Origin: a virus
Virus record (IMG/VR): IMGVR_UViG_3300035182_002586
Coordinates: 248,001 to 312,000 of that record
Strand: one strand, 5' to 3'
Length of the DNA stretch: 64,000 bases
Numbering within the stretch: the first letter of the stretch is position 1; each line of letters begins with the position of its first letter. Both the position numbers and the translations under genes were made by a program. Positions 44,621-52,056 of the stretch are shown here, piece after piece. The notes beneath the pieces were generated by a model. That model made no database searches and was not told the origin of the DNA. It saw only the letters and a list, made by a program, of their open reading frames with translations.

Positions 44621-45418
44621 ATGACCTGGCTCCTCGGACTCGATGCCGCTCGTTGGCAAGGCAAGCTCAAGGGAAACGCACTCGACGGGTGTGTGGTGAA
44701 AGACAACGCCGGCAAGGTCGTCGGCCCCGTCAAGTTCGCGTACTTCAAGGCCACCCACGGCACCGGCGGCGTCGACGAGCAGTTCGTCTGGAACGCTACG
44801 TCGAGCGCGCCGATGAAGCGTCGCGGCTTCTACATGTGGCTCGTCCCGACGCAGGACCCTCTCAAGCAGGCGGATCACTTCTGCGATGTGGTCAGCGAGT
44901 TCGATCGTCCGACGGACCTCCCTCCGGCGATCGACTTCGAGGACGACGGGAATGGCCGTGTTCGAGGGAAAGCGCTTCTCGACATCGCACGCGCTTGTGT
45001 GATGCGTGTGGAAGAGCGCCTCGGTCTGCGCCGGTCGGTTCTCTACACGGGCAAGTGGTTCTGGCAGCAGGCGTGTGCGGACATCGACGACGACTTCTTC
45101 GCGAAGCGTCCCCTCTGGCACGCGCAGTACCCCGGACACGTGGTGAGCGAAGGCGAGAAGCCCGCCATCGCAAAGCCTTGGGCGTCACGGAACATCGCCG
45201 AGACGTTCTGGCAGTTCGACGGGGACAAGGGCCTCTTCCTCCCTGGTGAGGCAACGGCTCTCGGCAAGCCTGTCGATGCCGACTTCAACCGCTTCATGGG
45301 CAGCGAGGAAGACCTCGACACCTTCACGATGTGGGCCCGGACGCCCTCCGTGGCAGCTTGCCCGCCGGACCCGGATGCGATGGCAGACGATTGGCGCAAG
45401 CCTCCCCCCGCAGTCTGA
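44621..45418 (+). CDS. GH25-family lysozyme (endolysin)
   Basis: 265 residues. LDAARWQG carries the conserved Asp (about 8), YFKATHG matches the K-A-[ST]-x-G element, and PAIDFEDD has Asp 105 and Glu 107, the expected catalytic pair. Later parts (YTGKWFWQQA; LWHAQYPGH; FWQFDGD; DADFNRFMG) complete the GH25 barrel. The start at 44621 is chosen because the longer in-frame extension would overlap the patatin gene on the other strand. No signal peptide or cell-wall-binding domain is seen, so release needs a holin or membrane damage. A strong terminator follows. Confidence 0.9.
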   Translation: MTWLLGLDAARWQGKLKGNALDGCVVKDNAGKVVGPVKFAYFKATHGTGGVDEQFVWNATSSAPMKRRGFYMWLVPTQDPLKQADHFCDVVSEFDRPTDLPPAIDFEDDGNGRVRGKALLDIARACVMRVEERLGLRRSVLYTGKWFWQQACADIDDDFFAKRPLWHAQYPGHVVSEGEKPAIAKPWASRNIAETFWQFDGDKGLFLPGEATALGKPVDADFNRFMGSEEDLDTFTMWARTPSVAACPPDPDAMADDWRKPPPAV

Positions 45419-45438
45419 AGGGTAGGGTAGACACGAAG

Positions 45439-45467
45439 AAGGGCACCCTCTCGGGGGTGCCCTTTTT
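45439..45467 (+). terminator. Rho-independent terminator after endolysin
   Basis: AAGGGCACCC (45439-45448) pairs with GGGTGCCCTT (45455-45464), followed by a T-run ending at 45467. It lies 20 bases after the endolysin stop. It can also end the convergent transcript from 45490-45993. Confidence 0.85.
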
Positions 45468-45489
45468 GCGTTAGCGCGGGCCTGTCAGA

Positions 45490-45993
45490 TCAGTTCCGCT
45501 TCTTCTTCCCCTCGGGGGCCTTGGCCTTCACGGGCTCTGCCTCCGGGGCGGCTTCGACGACGGGCTCTGCCTCCGCCGGTGCGGGCTCCTCCGCCGGTGC
45601 GGGCTCGGGAGCGGGTTCCTCCGCCTTCACGGGCTCGGGAGCGGGTTCCTCCGCCTTCACGGGCTCGGGAGCGGGCTCGGGAGCGGGCTCGGGAGCGGGC
45701 TCGGGAGCGGGCTCGGGAGCGGGCTCGGGCTCGGGCTTGGGGGCAGGGGCCTTCACGGGCTCGGGAGCGGGCTTGGGGGCACGGGGTGCTGCCTTCGGTG
45801 CAGCCCGTAGCGCTTCCGCCTGTGCGATGAGCGCGAGGAGCCCGTCGATCGACACATCGATCATCCCCGAGGCACCCACCTCCGAGGCGAGCTGCTTCGC
45901 GTACTCCTTTGCGTGGCCGACCTGAAAGCCGTGGGTACGAGCGTACAGGCAGCGAGCCTTGAGTGCAGCGAGTTCGTGGCTGTCCATCGACAT
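45490..45993 (-). CDS. Protein with EPAP-rich repeat tail
   Basis: 167 residues. The first ~60 form a helical head (HELAALKARCLYARTHGFQV and SIDGLLALIAQAEALRAA). The rest is a low-complexity stretch of EPAPEP and VKAEEPAPEP units, ending in a basic KAPEGKKKRN. Similar Pro-Glu/Ala tails span the periplasm in TonB-like proteins, but no membrane helix is seen here, so a structural spacer is only a guess. Start at ATG 45993 with GAGGAG upstream. The repeats are near-perfect at DNA level and prone to length change. Confidence 0.65.
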   Translation of the reverse strand: MSMDSHELAALKARCLYARTHGFQVGHAKEYAKQLASEVGASGMIDVSIDGLLALIAQAEALRAAPKAAPRAPKPAPEPVKAPAPKPEPEPAPEPAPEPAPEPAPEPAPEPVKAEEPAPEPVKAEEPAPEPAPAEEPAPAEAEPVVEAAPEAEPVKAKAPEGKKKRN

Positions 45994-46043
45994 GGGGTAC
46001 TCCTCGTTTTCCGATAGACAGCCCTATAAGAACTCTCTCCAGC

Positions 46044-46802
46044 CTAGAGGCTGCTGATCGACACGTCAGCGAGCCAGTTCGAGAACGCGCTCACCTTCTT
46101 CGGGCCCGTGACCACAGGGACGACCGGCACGAAGACCGTGGGGTTCGCCTTCGGCTTGAGAAGGTCTGCGATGGCGTCGTCACTGAGGGGCGCCGGGTTG
46201 TTCGCGTACCACTTGGTCGCGAGGTTCATGCGACGTGCAGACGCCTCTCCGCCTGCGTTCGCGTTGCCACTCGCGTAGACGCGCAAGCGGTCGGACAGGG
46301 GCATGTTGACCGTCGCGTCGAATGAGATGCGCATCACCCGAAGACCGGCCGTGATGCACTTCTTGCGGTCGGCGACCAACTCCTTGCCGGTCCACCCCTT
46401 CACGACTTCCGACGAGGGGTCGCTGTCATAGGCAGCGCGGCCCTTCACCGTGTTCCATGAGAACGTGCGGCCTTCACCGACGTTGAGCTGCATGAGACAC
46501 CACGAGCGCCCGCTGTCCCCCTTGGCACCCTTCCCAAGCCCGAAGTCGACATCCTTCCGGAAGCCGCTCTCGTGGCTCATGATGCTGAGGATCACAGCAA
46601 CCGTGCGTGCTCGACCGTTGGGGCCCGCGAAGAGAGGGGGCTGAGGATCTGCCCACACCACTTCGGTGACATCCCTCGCGATCGAGTTGTATCGGACGAG
46701 AGCCTCATCCTTGGTTTCCTTCGCGTCCTTGACGAACTGCGGGCGGTCTGCCGGGGCAACCGCAACGATGAAGCTCACGATCCAGGCGACGACAGGTTCC
46801 AC
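46044..46802 (-). CDS. Lysozyme-like/SLT-like muralytic protein with hydrophobic N-terminus
   Basis: 252 residues from GTG 46802 (GGAGG five bases upstream). The N-terminus VVAWIVSFIVAVAPADRPQF could be a signal anchor. A transglycosylase-like core follows: ILSIMSHESGF (candidate catalytic Glu at about 78), then SWCLMQLNVGEGR. This order matches the Glu plus MQLN element of SLT/goose lysozyme folds. The C-terminus is an uncharacterised region. With the GH25 gene nearby the phage has at least two lysis-type enzymes in addition to the tail one. Confidence 0.7.
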   Translation of the reverse strand: MEPVVAWIVSFIVAVAPADRPQFVKDAKETKDEALVRYNSIARDVTEVVWADPQPPLFAGPNGRARTVAVILSIMSHESGFRKDVDFGLGKGAKGDSGRSWCLMQLNVGEGRTFSWNTVKGRAAYDSDPSSEVVKGWTGKELVADRKKCITAGLRVMRISFDATVNMPLSDRLRVYASGNANAGGEASARRMNLATKWYANNPAPLSDDAIADLLKPKANPTVFVPVVPVVTGPKKVSAFSNWLADVSISSL

Positions 46803-47018
46803 TTCGACCTCCTACGGGTTTGACCCCCACCGATCAACCTGTCCAACCTCAAGTTGGACGGTCTTGTGTGTTGCATGTGCTGCCCTCTTACGAGGATGGG
46901 GAGGGGCCTAGATAATGGACGTAACGCGGACACGCAAGGGTGGATCGACCTTAATCGTCGATCCTGGGGTCCCGTACGTCACTTTTTCTTGCCTATTGAA
47001 CGACTACTGGCATCCCCT

Positions 47019-47081
47019 GAGGGTCATTGAAACCCAATAGAGGGTCATTGAAACCCAATAGAGGGTCATTGAAACCCAATA
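47019..47081 (+). repeat. Three tandem 21-bp repeats (iteron-like)
   Basis: The unit GAGGGTCATTGAAACCCAATA occurs three times without change, then a partial GAGGGTA. Each unit contains GGGT-CATTGAA-ACCC, a short dyad. The 21-bp period equals two helical turns, so bound proteins would lie on one face of the DNA. There are no spacers, so this is not a CRISPR array. Confidence 0.9.
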
Positions 47082-47283
47082 GAGGGTAGCCTGGGGGGTC
47101 CTCTTAGAGAGGATCCTCACCTTGCCCTGTGGGCATTTCGACACAACCTGCGACGAGACCCCTCGCAAGAAGCACACGTACGCGACGAGGGGGGACGAGA
47201 GCCCCACGGGAAGTCGTCGGAGTACGGGCAGACAAGGGGTGCATGCGGAGCGGTGGTCCCTGTACACCAGGTCGCCCCTAGCT

Positions 47284-47290
47284 GGTGTAT
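47284..47290 (+). promoter_or_regulatory. GGTGTAT motif before the gene at 47300
   Basis: GGTGTAT ends 9 bases before the GTG start at 47300 and there is no Shine-Dalgarno. It marks the right end of the non-coding region. Confidence 0.5.
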
Positions 47291-47299
47291 TCTCGCACC

Positions 47300-47803
47300 G
47301 TGAGCAACTCGTACTCGATCGCGAAGTTCCACGAGAACTGTTTCGGCACGCCTCCCACGCCCGAACACTGCCAGCTCTACGACGCGTACCCTGCTTCGCG
47401 CGGCTACTCGGATCGGAAGTTGAACCGAGAGCGGTTCCGCGCAGCCTTTGTGTTGGCGCTCTACCAGACCATCGTGTTCGGCCAGAAGAAGACGGCGAAG
47501 TCGTACCTCATCATCCCCCGTGCACACGACGCGTGGGTCACGAAAGAGATGCGGTCCCTCATCCAGGAGATCTTCGACCAGATCAAGGTAGTCCGAGCCT
47601 CGGGGAAGGACGTACGAGGGATCACCGACTACATCACGGGGTGCATCAAGTCCCTGCTCATCGGCCACTTGGCCTTCCAACTGAGCGGAGAACCCGAGCA
47701 CTGGTCGGTCTTCGGTATCTCCTCGAAGGACCCCGTGCCCGAATGGATTCCAGATCGGTTGCTGCATGTGGAGAAGCCGGGCCGTAGCGGTTCCGACGAG
47801 TAG
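47300..47803 (+). CDS. Unknown 167-aa protein
   Basis: The GTG at 47300 is chosen from the 9-base spacing to the GGTGTAT motif. The protein is helical (KLNRERFRAAFVLALYQTIV; SLIQEIFDQIKVVRASGKDV) with an aromatic N-terminus. No motif is recognised. It is the first of a run of plus-strand genes of unknown function, in which the next gene starts with the same motif and a GTG. Confidence 0.6.
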   Translation: MSNSYSIAKFHENCFGTPPTPEHCQLYDAYPASRGYSDRKLNRERFRAAFVLALYQTIVFGQKKTAKSYLIIPRAHDAWVTKEMRSLIQEIFDQIKVVRASGKDVRGITDYITGCIKSLLIGHLAFQLSGEPEHWSVFGISSKDPVPEWIPDRLLHVEKPGRSGSDE

Positions 47804-47814
47804 AGCAGGAGGCC

Positions 47815-47821
47815 GGTGTAC
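47815..47821 (+). promoter_or_regulatory. GGTGTAC motif before the gene at 47831
   Basis: GGTGTAC ends 9 bases before the GTG at 47831, overlapping the end of no gene and lacking a Shine-Dalgarno. Identical layout to 47284. Confidence 0.5.
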
Positions 47822-47830
47822 TAACACCAG

Positions 47831-48634
47831 GTGGATCCCGACGACATCGAGAGCTGGTGGGCCTTGGTCCATCCTCCCGAGCCCCCCACGCCAGGGGAGG
47901 TCCTCCAGGCTGCGCTCCCCTCCGGGTACAACATCAGACCTCCCATCCTCTTGACGGCCGTGGGGTCCGCGAAGGACTTCCGAGATGCCGTTGGGCATGT
48001 GAGCGCTCGCCACAAGCTCGTGCTTGAAGGGCCCGTTGACGAGTACCTGCGCAACCTCTTGCGGCTCTTGGTATCGGAGCAGGGGCCGAAACCGAGACCT
48101 CACCCCGTGTCCCTCGTCCTCCGGGCCATGCGCCGTTTGGCCCGAGAGAAGGACATCCTCTACAACTGGGTGCGACGCAGCTCTCAGCTCCCGGTGAACT
48201 TCAAAGCCCTCCTGGATTCTGTCGTGCATGTCGACCCGGACGAGGAGACCCGTCTCCACGACATCGCCAGGAAGTGGTTCGAGGGTCAAGAGCTGACTGC
48301 CGAAGAAACCTACGATCTCTTCAACAGTGACCGGTGGGCACCACAGCTACCCGCCGTAGCAGCCACCGAGCGGGTAGACCGAGCATGGGGTCTGCTGCTT
48401 CTGGCGTACGCGTCCATTCCACACCTACCCATGCTACTCATCGTCTGTAGTCTGCACGAGGTCCGACACGCTCCGGCCACCCTCCTCTTCGGATGGGACG
48501 GCCAGGATCCACAGAGAGTGAGTTCCGAACTCCTCGGTATCCTCCGGGAGACGGAACTTGTTCTAAGACCTGAACATAGAGATGCAGAAAAGCGAATCCA
48601 CCCTGAGGGTCGTTCCTCCAGTAGCCTCCGTTGA
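47831..48634 (+). CDS. Unknown protein, possibly a degenerate ATPase paralogue
   Basis: 267 residues from GTG 47831. A region RKWFEGQELTAEETYDLFNS followed by LLLLAYASIPHLPMLLIVCS parallels RWISGHPLSVEDVAALRSAD and FLLTLAAQNALLSRFVVLFD in the next gene. This spacing (W-x-x-G-x-x-L-[ST]-x-E, then a hydrophobic strand) recalls the region before Walker B in some AAA/STAND-like ATPases. The acidic residue and P-loop are missing here, so it would not hydrolyse ATP. A low-confidence inference. Confidence 0.55.
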   Translation: MDPDDIESWWALVHPPEPPTPGEVLQAALPSGYNIRPPILLTAVGSAKDFRDAVGHVSARHKLVLEGPVDEYLRNLLRLLVSEQGPKPRPHPVSLVLRAMRRLAREKDILYNWVRRSSQLPVNFKALLDSVVHVDPDEETRLHDIARKWFEGQELTAEETYDLFNSDRWAPQLPAVAATERVDRAWGLLLLAYASIPHLPMLLIVCSLHEVRHAPATLLFGWDGQDPQRVSSELLGILRETELVLRPEHRDAEKRIHPEGRSSSSLR

Positions 48635-49541
48635 GGTCGAGCCGGAACGAGCGGCGCGCGCCAAGCCCCTGCGGCACGCAGACATGCGTGCACGCACGGC
48701 GCAGAGTGGGACGCGTGAAGTCGCTGTGGCACCGCTCTTCCGATGGACCATGAACTTCCACCGACCCGACCGACCCACCGTCGCGGTCCTTTCCGGGCCC
48801 ACCATGGTCCGAGCTGCGATGATCGCCAGCTACCTTTCGCCCCGGTTCGAAACACTTCGTACGGGAGCGATCGAAGAGCTAGCGGAAGGCCGCACGTGGT
48901 TGGAGGGCAACGTCACGAGAGCCTTCCTGGAGAAGATCTCCAAAGCTCGCATCCCTGCGGAATGTCGAGACGGCGACGAGTCCCCTGAGGAAACGTGGAA
49001 CCTCCTGTGGGGCCTACTTCGGACCGAGACGCTGATCGTGGAGGAGACCCTTCGCGACCTCCTCGATCAGGCTACCCCTCTCATCACGAGTGTTCATCGG
49101 GCGCTGTGGGAAGCCCGTTTCCTGCTCAGAGAGCATGCCGACGACCGCATTGCGCGGGCGTTCGTCTGTGCTTTCTCTCGGTGGATCTCCGGCCACCCCC
49201 TCTCCGTCGAGGATGTCGCTGCCCTTCGGAGCGCTGACATCGAGCCCTTCCCGTTGTACGCCGTGGATCAAGTCGAAGCCGCCTGCTTCCTCCTCACCCT
49301 CGCAGCGCAGAACGCGCTCTTGAGTCGGTTCGTAGTCTTGTTCGACGGACTGGAGGACGCTGACTACGCGACCGTCTGCGGGCTGGGGGAGCTTCTCTCC
49401 GTGCTCGACAAGTGGGTGGCAAGGGATGGTTCCCCCCTTGGCGTCCTGGTTGGCTTCGAGGGTACGACCTACCAGCGCCGGGCTCTGCGTCAAAAACACC
49501 CGGTGCTTGCGAAACGGGTCGAGCAAAGCCCGACGGCGTAG
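48582..49541 (+). CDS. Unknown protein with Walker B-like strand, paralogue of preceding gene
   Basis: 319 residues, overlapping the previous gene by 53 bases; the ATG at 48582 is the best start but a later one is possible. VAVLSGPTMVRAAMIASYLS looks like a damaged P-loop region without the Lys, while SRFVVLFDGLEDADYATVC resembles Walker B (four hydrophobics, then Asp). The order and spacing follow the preceding gene. The pair may be divergent duplicates of an ATPase-derived protein. Confidence 0.55.
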   Translation: MQKSESTLRVVPPVASVEVEPERAARAKPLRHADMRARTAQSGTREVAVAPLFRWTMNFHRPDRPTVAVLSGPTMVRAAMIASYLSPRFETLRTGAIEELAEGRTWLEGNVTRAFLEKISKARIPAECRDGDESPEETWNLLWGLLRTETLIVEETLRDLLDQATPLITSVHRALWEARFLLREHADDRIARAFVCAFSRWISGHPLSVEDVAALRSADIEPFPLYAVDQVEAACFLLTLAAQNALLSRFVVLFDGLEDADYATVCGLGELLSVLDKWVARDGSPLGVLVGFEGTTYQRRALRQKHPVLAKRVEQSPTA

Positions 49542-49543
49542 GC

Positions 49544-49551
49544 CACTTATC
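49544..49551 (+). promoter_or_regulatory. CACTTATC motif before the gene at 49568
   Basis: CACTTATC ends 16 bases before the ATG. The flanks (AGGC-CACTTATCG) are close to those before the 607-aa gene at 63009 (AGG-CACTTATCG), in opposite orientation on the genome but same orientation to the gene. Confidence 0.45.
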
Positions 49552-49567
49552 GGAAGCACCTTGTGCC

Positions 49568-50089
49568 ATGCCCGAGATCTTCCGCACACGGGACGTGATC
49601 GTCTTCGCCAAGACCCATGCGATCCCGGTGGCCGTCTCCACAACGTTGAAGACCGGCGGTTGGACCGGCGGCCAGGGTGTGCAGTGGGCAGACGTTCCCG
49701 GCGTCGACCAGTTCCTCGTCACCTACTCGGACGGCCCCTACGGCGGGTTCCTTCTGTGGGGGTCGGACGAACCCGCCGACCAGTACGTGTCGTACGTCGA
49801 GAACCAGCCAACCTACGGCTTCGCCGTCCTCTGCACGGGGAACTGGCTCATCGCAACGTCCACCTTCGAGCGCTACACGTACGCGTCACGCACTGGAGGG
49901 GGCCCCCTCGTCCCTCTCGTGTACGCCCCTGGTGATGCTCTCCGGTTCAGCCTTCGGGGCTTCTTCACGAAGGAAGACGAGTGGACTCTCTCGGCGGACC
50001 CACGGGCACCGAACCGCTACATCGTGGGGCGCGTCGCGCAACCCAACACGCTCAACCCGACGTTCCTCTCGGTTCAGACGATCTTGTAG
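49568..50089 (+). CDS. Unknown beta-rich protein (173 aa)
   Basis: Start MPEIFRTRDVIVFAKTHAIP. Aromatic and Gly-rich strands (FLVTYSDGPYGGFLLWGSDE; FERYTYASRTGGG) suggest a beta-barrel-like domain. The C-terminus is VAQPNTLNPTFLSVQTIL. No motif is recognised. It overlaps the 3' end of the opposite-strand gene at 50052 by 38 bases, a tail-to-tail arrangement. Confidence 0.6.
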   Translation: MPEIFRTRDVIVFAKTHAIPVAVSTTLKTGGWTGGQGVQWADVPGVDQFLVTYSDGPYGGFLLWGSDEPADQYVSYVENQPTYGFAVLCTGNWLIATSTFERYTYASRTGGGPLVPLVYAPGDALRFSLRGFFTKEDEWTLSADPRAPNRYIVGRVAQPNTLNPTFLSVQTIL

Positions 50090-50570
50090 CCTGAACGGCG
50101 GCCAGGGCCATCCCCCGCGCGTACTCGATGACCGTGTGCGCGATCGCCTCCAGGTTCCGTGTGGCGAGGTCGGCCTGGAAGCGATCGACTTCCGTAGCGT
50201 CCTCGGCACCGGCCCTCATGCGAGCCCGCTCGCACTGGAGATCCGCTCGCCCGAGACGGAGCATGAGCGTTTCCAAGATCTGACGGTGGATGGACGACAC
50301 CTCCTCGTCTTCGGAACGAGGGCGGTTACGCGCCACGGCGGTCCAGAAGTCCCGCGCCGCTTCGTCGGGCTGGTAGCCTCCCTCGAAGCCCACCTCCCCC
50401 GCAGGAGAGATTCGAACGAGGTACTTGCCCTGACGCGCGATCACGACTTCACCGGGCGCAACCGGCGAGCCGTCACCAAGGAGAACGGGGGGTGCCTCCT
50501 CGGGGAACAGCTCCGGGTGCTGCGACCGCCAGAAGACTTCCAGCTCGGATTTGTCGTCCTCGGAGGGCAT
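50052..50570 (-). CDS. Unknown 172-aa protein
   Basis: Start MPSEDDKSELEVFWRSQHPE. A short beta domain (VVIARQGKYLVRISPAGEVG) is followed by a long helix (VSSIHRQILETLMLRLGRAD). No membrane segment or catalytic motif. A GGTGTAG motif lies 23 bases upstream of the ATG. Confidence 0.6.
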   Translation of the reverse strand: MPSEDDKSELEVFWRSQHPELFPEEAPPVLLGDGSPVAPGEVVIARQGKYLVRISPAGEVGFEGGYQPDEAARDFWTAVARNRPRSEDEEVSSIHRQILETLMLRLGRADLQCERARMRAGAEDATEVDRFQADLATRNLEAIAHTVIEYARGMALAAVQATRSSEPRGTSG

Positions 50571-50593
50571 GGGTCGACTCCTGTACGACCCTT

Positions 50594-50600
50594 CTACACC
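50594..50600 (-). promoter_or_regulatory. GGTGTAG motif before the 172-aa gene
   Basis: The minus strand reads GGTGTAG 23 bases before the ATG at 50570, between this gene and the stop of the 99-aa gene; CAGGAG lies between as a possible Shine-Dalgarno. Confidence 0.5.
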
Positions 50601-50602
50601 GC

Positions 50603-50902
50603 CTAGTCCGTCTCGTCATCATCCGAGTCAGGTGCGTCGTCGTCGGACGGCTCGGTGGGTACGGGGGTTCCAGCACGAGAGAAGATTGCTGCCTTCACCC
50701 GCCGGGACATCGTGAGCATCTTCCTGGTGGTCTCGTCGAGCACGAAGTCCAAGGGGCCCGCAGCCGACTCGAACAGGATCACGTCGCCCACGCGAACGAC
50801 GCATACCCACCAGTCATCTCGGTCGGGAATTCCGCGCACGATCACTTCCCCACCGGGAGAAATGGCTCGTGTTGCTTCACACAGGCGTCGTAGCTTACGC
50901 AT
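50603..50902 (-). CDS. Small protein with acidic tail
   Basis: 99 residues. The N-terminal ~60 look like an SH3-type or SWIRM-like small beta domain (EVIVRGIPDRDDWWVCVVRV, DVILFESAAGPLDFVLDE). The C-terminus is acidic and disordered (PSDDDAPDSDDDETD). A stem directly before the start contains its ribosome-binding site. Function unknown; the acidic tail may mimic DNA or bind a basic partner. Confidence 0.6.
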   Translation of the reverse strand: MRKLRRLCEATRAISPGGEVIVRGIPDRDDWWVCVVRVGDVILFESAAGPLDFVLDETTRKMLTMSRRVKAAIFSRAGTPVPTEPSDDDAPDSDDDETD

Positions 50903-50905
50903 GGG

Positions 50906-50923
50906 TCCTCACCCGTGTGAGGA
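50906..50923 (-). promoter_or_regulatory. Hairpin hiding the ribosome-binding site of the 99-aa gene
   Basis: TCCTCAC (50906-50912) pairs with GTGAGGA (50917-50923) around a 4-base loop, ending three bases before the ATG. On the minus-strand mRNA the arm GTGAGGA contains GAGGA, the probable Shine-Dalgarno, so the stem may limit translation. Between here and the gene at 51120 I see no further gene. Confidence 0.55.
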
Positions 50924-51119
50924 GACAAGAGATTCCTCGACAACTTTGCTGGGGGTCATCTTCGTGTCACGGCAGAGGATAGGTCAGGCCAAGCTCACCG
51001 CCGAAGGGGCGGGGACACCAGCCTTCTGGAGGCCCTGTCCTACCTAGCGAATTTCGCGGGCAAGTACGGCCACGGTTCGCGATAGCGCTGCGGTAACGCT
51101 CTTGTGCGCGGGCGTAGGT

Positions 51120-52052
51120 ATGCCCACCCCGTCCGCGCTCGTCTCGCGCGTCGCCCACCGTTACGCGCTCGTCTCGCGCGTCGCCCACCGGTTTGCAGCC
51201 TCCCACGAGGTCTTCGCGAGCAAGGCCCTGGCGCGTTCCTGGCCAGAGTTGGTCAGCATGGTCGAGAAGGATGCGCAGGCCGTGGGGCACTGGCGTAAGA
51301 AGTTCGTCTCGGAGTCCTTGGCCATTCTCAAGAAGGGCCGGGCCGATAGCGAGGCCATGGTCAAGGGGCCGTGGTGGGAGCGCTATCCGGACGCCGTGAA
51401 AGGGAACTTGAAGGACATCGAGTTCGTGTTCTCGACGGTCGAGAAGAACGTCAAGAAGCTCGAAACGAAGATGATCGACGAGCCTCTGGCGGGGCACGAG
51501 GTCAGCCAGATCCACATGGACCACTGGGACCCCGAGATGTTCGCAGACGGTCAGACGAAGGCTGACTACGGCCGCAAGCCCATCGACCCGATCTTCGAGG
51601 CCGTGCAAGCGGTCACCACGAAGTACCACGAGTTCTGGAAGCGCTTCAACGCGAAGTACGACCTCGGGAGCCTGAACGTCACCCTCTATGGCCTTCTCCC
51701 CGCCAGCTTGAACAAGAAGAGCCGCCTGAACTTCGAGCTGATCCAGAAGCTCGACGGGGAGGACCTGGAGAAGGCCCTCCACTGGTACAGCGGCGAGCTG
51801 GAGAAGCTCGCGAAGGAAGTCGAGAAAGAAGGTCCTCCCGGTGCCGCGAACGCGCTGTCCGTCGGTGCCGGCCTCTCGGCCCTCATGGGCGAGGCCAAGA
51901 AGAAGGGCGATCAGTGGACCGCCGACTTCGCCAAGTCCCTGATGGGCCAGGCCGAAAGAAGGCACCCGTTCTCCGACAAGCAGCGGAGCCTGCTCGATGC
52001 GAAGCTGCACGAGTACCACGTGCCACCCGTCAACTACACGATCTGGTGGTGA
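51120..52052 (+). CDS. Unknown 310-aa protein with duplicated N-terminal motif
   Basis: The N-terminus has SALVSRVAHRY and ALVSRVAHRF, a perfect 10-residue duplication from a 30-bp DNA repeat (about 51134-51190). The rest is soluble and helical/beta mixed (RRHPFSDKQRSLLDAKLHEY) with NVTLYGLLPASLNKKSRLNF. A related motif, ASRVLKRYLGAV, ends the next gene. Such Arg-Val-x-x-Arg-Tyr motifs may serve as a localisation or packaging tag, which is inference. The start at 51120 follows no clear Shine-Dalgarno. Confidence 0.6.
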   Translation: MPTPSALVSRVAHRYALVSRVAHRFAASHEVFASKALARSWPELVSMVEKDAQAVGHWRKKFVSESLAILKKGRADSEAMVKGPWWERYPDAVKGNLKDIEFVFSTVEKNVKKLETKMIDEPLAGHEVSQIHMDHWDPEMFADGQTKADYGRKPIDPIFEAVQAVTTKYHEFWKRFNAKYDLGSLNVTLYGLLPASLNKKSRLNFELIQKLDGEDLEKALHWYSGELEKLAKEVEKEGPPGAANALSVGAGLSALMGEAKKKGDQWTADFAKSLMGQAERRHPFSDKQRSLLDAKLHEYHVPPVNYTIWW

Positions 52053-52056
52053 CCCG

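Larger units (their letters stand above)
46803..47299. other. About 500-bp non-coding control region (candidate origin)
   Basis: No convincing ORF. It holds the inverted repeat GTCCAAC-CTCAA-GTTGGAC (46841-46859), another, GGATCGAC-CTTAATC-GTCGATCC (46942-46964), three 21-bp direct repeats (47019-47081), a TCCTCT/AGAGGA palindrome near 47099, and an AT-rich stretch around 46980-47085. It separates minus-strand lysis-type genes from a plus-strand run of unknown genes. Iteron-like repeats plus an AT-rich segment resemble replication origins; a divergent control region is an alternative. Confidence 0.55.

Noticed and set aside
45521-45925. Plus-strand Gly/Ala/Ser-rich frame
   Set aside because: Complement of the EPAP repeats; the minus strand has a proper start, Shine-Dalgarno and folded head.
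47019-47088. Possible CRISPR array
   Set aside because: Three 21-bp units are directly adjacent with no spacers and no cas genes are present.
47004-47267. Minus-strand frame reading TLYWVSM three times
   Set aside because: The repeats are due to the 21-bp direct repeats, which happen to be divisible by three; upstream part is low quality and there is no good start.
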